Source: Chitinophaga pinensis
Lineage (GTDB): Bacteria > Bacteroidota > Bacteroidia > UBA4408
Assembly: GCA_945861665.1 (NCBI GenBank)
Contig: CAMAVS010000003.1
Location: 337,362 to 382,155 of the forward strand
Direction of reading: 5' to 3'
DNA length: 44,794 bases
This document shows positions 26,568 to 33,526 of the stretch, in pieces; position 1 is the stretch's first letter, and each line of letters starts with the position of its first letter. The notes beneath the pieces are model-generated. The model had not been told where the DNA came from. It saw only the letters and a list, made by a program, of their open reading frames with translations, and searched no databases. A program made the position numbers and the translations under genes.

Positions 26568-26656
26568 TGTTACATCAAATAAATGAATTAATTCAAGACC
26601 CCAAAATTAGAGATATTCTTCAATCACCTCTTACAAAATACTAACATCTTATTTTT

Positions 26657-27751
26657 ATGACTCAAGTAACAGAAATTACTAAAAGTTCATTGGCCGACAA
26701 TCCAGTTTTATCGCAAATGAGTATTTACGATCACGAGCAAATTATTTTTTGCAATGATAATAAAACAGGACTTAAGGCAATTATTGCCATTCACAATACA
26801 GCATTGGGCCCTGCGCTTGGAGGAACACGGATGTGGAACTACAAAAATGAGATGGAGGCGCTTAACGATGTTTTGCGTTTGTCAAGAGGGATGAGTTATA
26901 AAGCATCCATATCAGGATTGAATTTAGGTGGAGGAAAAGCGGTTATTATGGGCGATTCTAAAACACAAAAGAACGAAGCATTGATGCGTAAATTCGGCCA
27001 GTTTGTGAACAGTTTAGGAGGAAAGTATATTACTGCAGAAGATGTGGGCATAGGTACTAAAGATATGGAATATGTTAAAATGGAAACCAATCACGTTACG
27101 GGTATTCCTGAATCAATGGGTGGTAGTGGCGACCCATCTCCCGTAACTGCATTTGGCGTATATATGGGAATGAAAGCATCTGCATTAGAGGTTTGGGGAA
27201 GTGATTCGTTAAGCGGCAAGAAAGTTTTGGTTCAAGGTGTTGGACACGTAGGAGAGCACTTGGTAAGACATTTGGCAAAAGAAAATGCAAACATTACTAT
27301 TACCGACATTAATGAAGAGAGGTTGATGCAAATAGCCAATGAAACTGGTGCAAAAGTGATGTTGGGAGATGGAATTTATGATTTAGATATAGATATTTAT
27401 GCTCCTTGTGCCTTGGGTGCCACACTGAATAACAATACCTTGAATCGTTTGAAATGCTCAATTATTTCTGGTGCTGCAAACAATCAGTTAGAAGATGAAA
27501 ATGTACACGGAAAGATGGCTATGGATAAGGGGATGTTATATGCTCCTGATTTTTTAATCAATGCAGGTGGTTTAATTAATGTGTATTCCGAGTTAAAAGG
27601 ATATAATAGGGAGCAAGCATTGGCAAAAGCTGAAAAAATATACGATTTAACATTGGATATTTTTAAACAGGCAAAAAAACAGAATATTACAACTGCAGCC
27701 GCAGCTAAAGCAATTGCAGAAAAAAGAATCGGAGATAAAGTGATAATGTAA
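26657..27751 (+). CDS. Leucine dehydrogenase-type Glu/Leu/Phe/Val dehydrogenase
   Basis: A 364-residue NAD-dependent amino acid dehydrogenase that would deaminate leucine, isoleucine or valine to the 2-oxo acid (or run in reverse). Substrate- and catalysis-linked lysines are K82 in RGMSYKASISGLN and K94 in GGGKAVIMGD. The C-terminal Rossmann domain has VLVQGVGHVGEHLVRHL with the GxGxxG-type turn, then TDINEERL. Its length equals that of bacterial leucine dehydrogenases and is shorter than that of glutamate dehydrogenases. It is transcribed alone from a strong promoter and is followed by the tRNA gene 26 bp after its stop. Confidence 0.88.
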   Translation: MTQVTEITKSSLADNPVLSQMSIYDHEQIIFCNDNKTGLKAIIAIHNTALGPALGGTRMWNYKNEMEALNDVLRLSRGMSYKASISGLNLGGGKAVIMGDSKTQKNEALMRKFGQFVNSLGGKYITAEDVGIGTKDMEYVKMETNHVTGIPESMGGSGDPSPVTAFGVYMGMKASALEVWGSDSLSGKKVLVQGVGHVGEHLVRHLAKENANITITDINEERLMQIANETGAKVMLGDGIYDLDIDIYAPCALGATLNNNTLNRLKCSIISGAANNQLEDENVHGKMAMDKGMLYAPDFLINAGGLINVYSELKGYNREQALAKAEKIYDLTLDIFKQAKKQNITTAAAAKAIAEKRIGDKVIM

Positions 27752-27758
27752 ATTTGTT

Positions 27759-27766
27759 TATATTTG
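27759..27766 (+). promoter_or_regulatory. Possible -7 box for tRNA-Arg
   Basis: TATATTTG fits TAnnTTTG and ends 11 bp before the first base of the tRNA, a normal distance. No TTG lies at the expected -33 spacing. Confidence 0.4.
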
Positions 27767-27777
27767 TAACTTAAATT

Positions 27778-27851
27778 GGTTTTGTAGCTCAATTGAATAG
27801 AGCGTCTCACTACGGATGAGAAGGTTCGGGGTTTGAATCCCTGCAAGACCA
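27778..27851 (+). tRNA. tRNA-Arg (anticodon ACG)
   Basis: A complete cloverleaf can be folded by hand. The acceptor stem is GGTTTTG (27778-27784) with CAAGACC (27844-27850), including one G-U pair. The D stem is GCTC/GAGC. The anticodon stem is TCTCA/TGAGA with loop CTACGGA, placing anticodon ACG at 27812-27814. The T stem is CGGGG/CCCTG with loop TTTGAAT. The discriminator is A27851. CCA is not encoded. ACG, read as ICG after deamination, decodes CGU, CGC and CGA. A strong terminator follows. Confidence 0.93.
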
Positions 27852-27860
27852 CAGATGATC

Positions 27861-27896
27861 AAAAAAGTTCTGCCAATTGGCAGAACTTTTTTTTTT
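27861..27896 (+). terminator. Rho-independent terminator after tRNA-Arg
   Basis: A 14-bp perfect stem (AAAAAAGTTCTGCC with GGCAGAACTTTTTT) around the tetraloop AATT is followed by an unbroken T run to 27896. It begins 9 bp after the tRNA. Confidence 0.92.
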
Positions 27897-27935
27897 CAGG
27901 TTTTCGAGTAAAGCTTGCTTTTACTCGAAAACCTG
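27897..27935. repeat. Perfect 16-bp inverted repeat (hairpin)
   Basis: CAGGTTTTCGAGTAAA (27897-27912) pairs perfectly with TTTACTCGAAAACCTG (27920-27935) around a 7-nt loop. It directly follows the T run of the tRNA terminator. No T tract follows on either strand, so it is not an ordinary terminator. Confidence 0.85.
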
Positions 27936-27946
27936 AAAATAAAAAT

Positions 27947-27970
27947 AACCGAGCGAAGCGAGGTTCTTTT
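27947..27970 (+). repeat. Small hairpin with GCGAAGC core and T tract
   Basis: AACC (27947-27950) and GGTT (27962-27965) enclose GAGCGAAGCGA, whose GCGAAGC core is a known very stable mini-hairpin; the flanking G/A bases face each other. A T run follows and runs into the first copy of the 44-bp repeat. It may act as a weak terminator. Confidence 0.5.
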
Positions 27971-28080
27971 TTGATCCACTTCTTTGTTAGCAGGGATCAA
28001 CGGAGTTAATTCCTGTGTTATAAAAATAGTTAAACGTTTTTTGATCCACTTCTTTGTTAGTAAGAATCAACGGAGTTAAT
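27967..28080. repeat. 44-bp direct repeat pair at a rearrangement junction
   Basis: Copy 1 is 27967-28010 and copy 2 is 28037-28080. Both begin TTTTTTGATCCACTTCTTTG and end ATCAACGGAGTTAAT, differing at three positions, with 26 bp between them. Copy 1 also contains a perfect 7-bp inverted repeat, TTGATCC (27971-27977) and GGATCAA (27994-28000), degraded by one base in copy 2. Copy 2 passes straight into the coding frame of the truncated cargo gene. No transposase or integrase is nearby. Confidence 0.8.
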
Positions 28081-28833
28081 CTTGGTGGCCCAACTGCTGT
28101 ATTTGGTTTGCCAACTTTTATCGAAAGTTTTTTTGATAACGCGGCTTCATTGTTAGGGAACGACACAACTGTTTGTAGCAATAGTTATACCTTGGATGCA
28201 GGTGTCGGTTGGCCGAGTTATTTGTGGAGTAACAACGAAACAACACAAAGTATTCAGGCAACACAAACAGGGGTTTATTGGGTTGAAGTAACCAATGCGA
28301 GTGGTTGTGAGAAGCGCGATTCTATTTTTGTTACCTTAAATGCACCCGAATTTAAATTACCTGCCGATACCTCATTTTGTGGTACTGCTTTATTACTAAA
28401 AGCAAATTCTCCGTCAGATTCATATTTGTGGAATACAGGTGATACAACAGAAAGTATTTCAATAACGAAATCGGGTAGCTATTCTGTTACTTTAACCAAA
28501 GGCGTGTGTGTGGTTTCTGATACTATAAAGATTGAAGTACTTACAAAAGCGCCACAATTTGCTCCACCCAATATTTTTACACCCAATGGCGATAATACAA
28601 ACGATACTTATAACATAGGAGTGGCAAACTTTAATGAGTATACCTTTAAAATTTTTAATCGTTGGGGACAATTGGTTTTTGAAACCACAGATACAAAAGT
28701 AAGTTGGGATGGCAAATCAAAAGGGAAAGATGTTCCTCCAGGTTCTTATTATTGGATACTTTCCGGTAATACTGTTTGCGGAGTTGATAAAACTGTAATA
28801 GAAGAAAAGGGTTTTGTAACCTTGGTTCGTTAA
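28045..28833 (+). pseudogene. 5'-truncated type IX secretion cargo gene (gliding-motility C-terminal domain)
   Basis: The frame is open from just after the TGA at 28042-28044 to the TAA at 28831-28833, about 262 codons. The first possible start is a TTG at 28054. There is no signal peptide, and the first codons come from the 44-bp repeat. From about 28090 it reads as the interior of a large secreted protein: FGLPTFIESFF, then two Ig/PKD-like repeats (LGNDTTVCSNSYTLDAG with SYLWSNNETTQSI; LPADTSFCGTALLLKANSPS with SYLWNTGDTTESI). It ends in a complete type B sorting domain: IFTPNGDNTNDTYNI, FKIFNRWGQLVFETTD, SWDGKSKGKDVPPGSYYW. It is most likely the 3' piece of a longer gene cut at the repeat, and probably silent. 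Confidence 0.75.
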
Positions 28834-28834
28834 A

Positions 28835-29911
28835 CTATTTGGGTGCCATTCTTAACAATCCAATGGCAATAAAAAAGTAAATAATATTGGGTGTCCAAAC
28901 AGCCCAAAAGGGCGACATACTTCCATTTGTTGCAAAGGTTGTTGATATTTGCATAAACAAAATATACGAAAAACTTATCAGTAAGCCCATTCCCAAATGC
29001 AATCCTATTCCACCACGCACTTTCCTGCTCGCCATTGATACGCCAATAAGGGTAAGGATAAAGGTCGCAAAAGGAAAAGAGACTCTTCTGTATTTTTCAA
29101 TGTAACAGTACTCTAGATTATCGCTGCCTTTTAATTTTTCCGATTGAATGAAATTATCCAACTCACTATAATTCATTGTGTAAATATTGTCCGATTTATC
29201 ACCAAATTCGACAGGTGTAAAGGCAAAAGTTGTATCCAATTCAGTACCTATTTTAAGTAATTCAATGTCTTTGTCAACATATCTTATTCTGTAATTCTTT
29301 AGTTTCCATTTTGAAGTTGTGCTATCGTACCGGACTTCTTCTGCCATCAATTTATAATACATTTCACCTTTTTTCATTTTTTCAAGCGAAAACTTATATC
29401 CAATATTATCTAAATCATTAAAGTTGTCGAAGTAAACAAAAGTACCAGGACTAATTTGTTTGTGAATATTTATGTCGTTGTTTCGAAAGTGATTATGTAT
29501 GTATGTGTTTTCGAATTGTAATCGTCTTAAATTAGCGTGAGGTATAACAAAATTCCCTAAAAAGAAGGAAAGCGAAGCTATAAAAGCAGCTCCTATCATA
29601 AAAGGAAATAGCAATCTACGAAAACTTACTCCACTGCTTAAAATAGCAACAATTTCAGTATTGGAAGCCATGCGTGAAGTGAAAAATATAACGGATATAA
29701 AAGTGAAAAGCGGACTAAAAAAATTAGCAAAAAATGGAACAAAATTACAGTAGTAATCAACCACAATAGTCGATAATGGGGGTGATTTTTCAATAAAATC
29801 TTCCATGTGTTCAGATATATCGAAGATAATAACGATAACCATAATGAGCAAAATGGAGTATACAAAAGTGGCTAAGAACTTCCCAATAATGTATAGATCA
29901 ATTTTCTTCAT
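28835..29911 (-). CDS. LptF/LptG family permease
   Basis: A 358-residue YjgP/YjgQ-type membrane protein, the permease half of the machine that pulls lipopolysaccharide from the inner membrane. The frame extends to 29953, but the ATG at 29911 (MKKIDLYIIGKFLATF) overlaps the tgt stop as TAATG and gives the usual family N-terminus. Three N-terminal helices (about 10-35, 55-80, 95-120) with SSGVSFRRLLFPF, a periplasmic beta-jellyroll region (125-265) and three C-terminal helices are visible. Whether it is LptF or LptG is not clear. It is translationally coupled to tgt, a pairing I recall as common in Bacteroidota. Confidence 0.87.
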   Translation of the reverse strand: MKKIDLYIIGKFLATFVYSILLIMVIVIIFDISEHMEDFIEKSPPLSTIVVDYYCNFVPFFANFFSPLFTFISVIFFTSRMASNTEIVAILSSGVSFRRLLFPFMIGAAFIASLSFFLGNFVIPHANLRRLQFENTYIHNHFRNNDINIHKQISPGTFVYFDNFNDLDNIGYKFSLEKMKKGEMYYKLMAEEVRYDSTTSKWKLKNYRIRYVDKDIELLKIGTELDTTFAFTPVEFGDKSDNIYTMNYSELDNFIQSEKLKGSDNLEYCYIEKYRRVSFPFATFILTLIGVSMASRKVRGGIGLHLGMGLLISFSYILFMQISTTFATNGSMSPFWAVWTPNIIYFFIAIGLLRMAPK

Positions 29912-31041
29912 TACAAACGTTGCGTTACTTTTTTTACCATCGTTTTTTTCCATTCATAAAACGTTCCTTCCAGAATTTTATTACGCGCTTCACCTACTAA
30001 CCATAAATAAAATGCTAAGTTATGAATGCTCGCAATTTGAGCTGCCAGTATTTCTTGCGAATGTACTAAATGACGCAAATATGCTTTTGAATACTCTTTG
30101 TCTACAAAGGAACTTCCATTTTCATCCAATAAAGAAAAATCGTTTTTCCATTTTTCGTTGCGAATGTTGATGATTCCGTTTTGGGTAAATAAAAGTCCGT
30201 GTCGTCCATTTCTTGTGGGCATAACACAATCAAACATGTCTATTCCTAAGGCAATTGATTCAAGAATGTTAGCAGGTGTTCCTACTCCCATTAGGTAGCG
30301 GGGTTTATCGGCAGGTAATATTGCACATACCAATTCAGTCATTTCATACATATCTTCAATGGGTTCACCAACAGATAGTCCTCCAATGGCATTTCCTTCT
30401 CTGTTTTGTTCTGCAATAAATTCGGCCGATTGTTTTCTCAAATCTTTGTAAACACTTCCTTGCACAATTGGAAAAAATGTTTGAGAGTAATTGTATTTGG
30501 GTGTTGTATTATCAAATTGATGGATACATCTTTTTAACCAACGATGAGTCATTTCCATCGATTTTTTAGCGTAGTTATATTCACAAGGATAAGGTGTGCA
30601 TTCATCAAATGCCATAATTATATCGGCACCAATGGTACGTTGAATATCTATTGCGTTTTCAGGAGTTAAAAAGTGTTTTGAGCCATCAATGTGAGAACTA
30701 AATTGAGCCCCCTCTTCGCTTAACTTTCTTCGGTCGGAAAGAGAGTATACTTGGTATCCTCCACTATCGGTTAAAATTGGTTTTTTCCAATTTATAAATT
30801 TATGTAATCCTCCCGCTTTTTCAATGGTGTCTATTCCCGGACGTAAATACAAATGATAGGTATTGCCCAATATAATTTGTGCATTTACTTCATTCGCCAA
30901 TTCGCGTTGATGAACTGCTTTAACTGTACCTGCAGTTCCAACAGGCATAAAAATAGGTGTTTGTATTGTTCCATTATCCGTAATTATTTCACCGGCTCTT
31001 GCCTTGCATTTACTATCTGTAGCACTCACTTTAAACTTCAT
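29911..31041 (-). CDS. tgt: tRNA-guanine transglycosylase, zinc cysteines absent
   Basis: A 376-residue enzyme replacing G34 of GUN-anticodon tRNAs with a queuosine precursor. Catalytic parts are intact: DSGGYQVYSL (92-101), D146 in FDECTPYP, GGLSVGEP near 220-227, and the nucleophile D271 in DCVMPTR. The structural zinc site is not: where the family has CxCxxC before YSRAYL, this protein has G309, S311 and D314 (DENGSSFVDKEYSKAYL); the fourth ligand H340 remains. I recall the same loss in other Bacteroidota, so it is probably lineage-wide rather than damage. A TATCTTTG box lies upstream on the minus strand at 31094-31087. Confidence 0.93.
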   Translation of the reverse strand: MKFKVSATDSKCKARAGEIITDNGTIQTPIFMPVGTAGTVKAVHQRELANEVNAQIILGNTYHLYLRPGIDTIEKAGGLHKFINWKKPILTDSGGYQVYSLSDRRKLSEEGAQFSSHIDGSKHFLTPENAIDIQRTIGADIIMAFDECTPYPCEYNYAKKSMEMTHRWLKRCIHQFDNTTPKYNYSQTFFPIVQGSVYKDLRKQSAEFIAEQNREGNAIGGLSVGEPIEDMYEMTELVCAILPADKPRYLMGVGTPANILESIALGIDMFDCVMPTRNGRHGLLFTQNGIINIRNEKWKNDFSLLDENGSSFVDKEYSKAYLRHLVHSQEILAAQIASIHNLAFYLWLVGEARNKILEGTFYEWKKTMVKKVTQRL

Positions 31042-31134
31042 ACAAAAATAAGTGACCTATTGTTAATTACTTTGTTTAAATTCTGCCAAAGATAATATAT
31101 AAACGTCTATTGCAGTAAGGTAATTTTGTTCGTT

Positions 31135-32268
31135 ATGATAGTAAATAAAATTGATTTTGTTTTACTCAGCAATATATTGTTGGGGATTTTTGCTTTTTCG
31201 GTATTGTTACAATGTTGGTTTTATCTCATGGTATTCAGCCGTTTGGCATTTTATAAAAAGAAAGAAACAGTTTTAGAACATCCTCCGGTTTCAGTTATTA
31301 TTTGTGCCCGTAACGAAGACGATAATTTAACATCTTTTATACCTTTTGTAATGCAGCAAAACTACCCTGACTTTGAAGTAGTGGTTGTAAATGACTGTTC
31401 GTACGACAATACAAGAGAAGTATTAGATGAGCTTTCGAAAAAATACAGCAATTTGAAGGTGGTTACCGTAAAAGAAGACGATCACTTTAGCCACGGTAAA
31501 AAATTTGCTTTGATGTTAGGTATTAAAGGTGCAAAAAATGAACACTTGTTGTTTACAGATGCCGACTGCAAACCTGCTTCATCCGATTGGATAAAATATA
31601 TGATGAGTGAGTTTAGGGACGATGCTGAAATTGTACTCGGCTATGGTGGTTATGAAAAAAGATCAGGCTTCTTAAATAAAATAATTCGTTTCGACACCTA
31701 TTTCATTGCCTTACAATATCTTTCTTATTCTTTAATTGGTAAAACATATATGGGTGTTGGAAGAAACCTTGCCTACAAAAAATCGTTGTTTTTTAAAATG
31801 AAGGGATTTGCTTCCCATTATCATATTGAGTCGGGTGACGATGATTTGTTTGTGAACGAAGCGGCAACGAAGCGCAACAGCACAATAGAAGTAGCCATTA
31901 CTAGCCACACTGTTTCTAATGTTAAAACAACATTTAAAAGTTGGGTCAATCAAAAGCGCAGACACATAACAACAGCAAAGCACTATAATGTTTCATGTAA
32001 ACTTCGATTGGGTTTACTTTCGCTATCGCAATATTTACTTTTGGTTTCCTTCATTACATTGTTAGTCTTTAAAATACAAGTTATAGCAGTAATTTCAGCT
32101 TTTGTTTTTCGCTTATTGTTGCAAATGATTATCTTTAAAAAATCTATGGATAAATTGAATGAGTCCGACCTTTGGCCAATTTCATTTATTATGGAGCTAG
32201 TTTTGATGGTTGTTTATCCGATTATTTTTGTTTCAAATTTGTTTGTTAAAAAGCATCAATGGAGGTAG
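31135..32268 (+). CDS. Membrane glycosyltransferase family 2
   Basis: A 377-residue protein from the ATG at 31135 (an upstream in-frame TTG at 31126 is not needed). One N-terminal helix (about 8-35) precedes a GT-A domain: PPVSVIICARNEDDNL, VVVNDCSYD, the DAD motif in LFTDADCKP (142-144), the acceptor-side GDDDLF, and QKRRH as a QxxRW-like motif. Two to three helices follow at the C-terminus. It probably makes a polysaccharide or glycolipid at the inner membrane; the sugar is unknown. It overlaps the sigma factor gene by 10 bp and begins a four-gene run. Confidence 0.88.
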   Translation: MIVNKIDFVLLSNILLGIFAFSVLLQCWFYLMVFSRLAFYKKKETVLEHPPVSVIICARNEDDNLTSFIPFVMQQNYPDFEVVVVNDCSYDNTREVLDELSKKYSNLKVVTVKEDDHFSHGKKFALMLGIKGAKNEHLLFTDADCKPASSDWIKYMMSEFRDDAEIVLGYGGYEKRSGFLNKIIRFDTYFIALQYLSYSLIGKTYMGVGRNLAYKKSLFFKMKGFASHYHIESGDDDLFVNEAATKRNSTIEVAITSHTVSNVKTTFKSWVNQKRRHITTAKHYNVSCKLRLGLLSLSQYLLLVSFITLLVFKIQVIAVISAFVFRLLLQMIIFKKSMDKLNESDLWPISFIMELVLMVVYPIIFVSNLFVKKHQWR

Positions 32269-32861
32269 GTGATAATAATCTTTCGAGCAAAGGAGCGTAT
32301 GATTACATACTGGTGCAGCTTGCCCTATCCAAAGGAGATCAAAAGGCCTATGCCGAATTGATGGGGCGCTATCGCGAGTCGCTTTATTTTATGTTGTTAA
32401 AGATGGTTAACAACAAAGACGATGCGGATGATTTAACCATCGAAGCATTTGGAAAAGCATTTAAAAGTCTCCATCAATACACTCCCAATTTCGCATTTAG
32501 TACTTGGTTATTTAAAATAGCAACGAATAATTGTATTGATTTTATGCGGAAAAAACGGGTTAATTATTCGCTCGATAAACCTATGGATAATGAAGAAGGT
32601 ACAGGTATGTCAATTAATATAAAGGCAGACGATCCCGATCCAGAACAGCATATTATTAAGAAAGAAAAAGTGAAAATGATGCGGGAGGTAGTTGACAAAC
32701 TAAAGCCACATTATAAACAATTGGTGGAGATGCGTTATTTTGAAGAGTTAAGTTATGAAGAGATTTCGAAAATACTCAATTTGCCAATAGGAACTGTAAA
32801 AGCACAATTGTTTAGAGCACGTGAATTGTTGCAACATATTTTAATGAAAATGGATCATTAA
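32259..32861 (+). CDS. ECF-type RNA polymerase sigma factor
   Basis: A 200-residue sigma-70-family protein with two regions. Region 2 (about 25-105) contains KMVNNKDDADDLTIEAFGKA and FSTWLFKIATNNCIDFMRKK; region 4 (about 140-200) contains a helix-turn-helix, LSYEEISKILNLPIGTVKAQ followed by LFRARELL. The linker between them is acidic. There is no region 1 or 3, so it is of the extracytoplasmic-function type. No anti-sigma factor is encoded beside it; instead it lies inside a run of a glycosyltransferase (10 bp overlap) and rsmG (14 bp gap). Its regulon is unknown. Confidence 0.9.
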   Translation: MEVGDNNLSSKGAYDYILVQLALSKGDQKAYAELMGRYRESLYFMLLKMVNNKDDADDLTIEAFGKAFKSLHQYTPNFAFSTWLFKIATNNCIDFMRKKRVNYSLDKPMDNEEGTGMSINIKADDPDPEQHIIKKEKVKMMREVVDKLKPHYKQLVEMRYFEELSYEEISKILNLPIGTVKAQLFRARELLQHILMKMDH

Positions 32862-32875
32862 TTTAGATTCATTGT

Positions 32876-33502
32876 ATGCGAAGTATTCAACTTATTGAAA
32901 AATATTTTTCCGATTTATCACCCTTGCAAAAAGTCCAATTTGCACAACTGCAGCCTGTTTATACTTTTTGGAATGAGCAAATAAATGTGGTGTCACGCAA
33001 GGACATCGATTTACTTTACGAGCGCCACATATTACATTCTCTTGCCATTGCCAAATTTATTCAGTTTGAACCTAGTACACGTATTTTAGATGTAGGCACA
33101 GGTGGAGGTTTTCCTGGCATTCCTTTGGCAATTTTATTTCCTGAATGCACTTTTCATTTGGTGGATTCTATTGCTAAAAAAATAAAAGTTGTGAACGAAG
33201 TTGCGGCAGCTTTAAAACTCACCAACATAAGTGCTGAGCAAATTAGAGTTGAAGAAATAAAAGAATCTTTTGATTTTATCATTAGCAGGGCAGTAACAGC
33301 TTTCCCTGAGTTTTATGGATGGGTAAGAAATAGAATTGGCAAGCAATCAAAGAATCACCTTCGCAACGGTATTATTTGTTTAAAGGGTGGCGATTTAAGC
33401 GATGAACTAAAAGGTTTCGCAAAGGTACACATCGTTGAATTATCACATTATTTCGAAGAACCTTTTTTTGAAACAAAAAAGATAGTTTACTTTCAGGGGT
33501 AG
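32876..33502 (+). CDS. rsmG: 16S rRNA (guanine-527-N7)-methyltransferase
   Basis: A 208-residue SAM enzyme methylating G527 of 16S rRNA. The SAM motif ILDVGTGGGFPGIPLAI lies at residues 70-86, preceded by the family N-terminus (FWNEQINVVSRKD, YERHILHSL) and followed by HLVDSIAKKIKVV and the FDFIISRAV segment. Length and order match RsmG. It sits 14 bp after the sigma factor gene and 24 bp before the acyltransferase gene, probably cotranscribed. Confidence 0.94.
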   Translation: MRSIQLIEKYFSDLSPLQKVQFAQLQPVYTFWNEQINVVSRKDIDLLYERHILHSLAIAKFIQFEPSTRILDVGTGGGFPGIPLAILFPECTFHLVDSIAKKIKVVNEVAAALKLTNISAEQIRVEEIKESFDFIISRAVTAFPEFYGWVRNRIGKQSKNHLRNGIICLKGGDLSDELKGFAKVHIVELSHYFEEPFFETKKIVYFQG

Positions 33503-33526
33503 AATTTTTACTAATTTTAAACATTG

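Noticed and set aside
26568-26656. Riboswitch in the 80-nt leader of the leucine-dehydrogenase gene
   Set aside because: I could not fold a conserved aptamer-like structure or a terminator in it.
27484-27852. A 122-codon minus-strand frame crossing the end of the dehydrogenase gene and the tRNA
   Set aside because: It runs antisense through the tRNA gene and a conserved coding region; composition is random.
27778-28080. tRNA-Arg as an attachment site of an integrated element
   Set aside because: No partial copy of the tRNA 3' end is found downstream in the window and no integrase is present; the 44-bp repeat differs from the tRNA sequence. Kept only as a possible scar.
29912-29953. Longer start of the LptF/LptG permease
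   Set aside because: It would add a charged 14-residue tail inside tgt; the ATG at 29911 overlaps the tgt stop and gives the family N-terminus.
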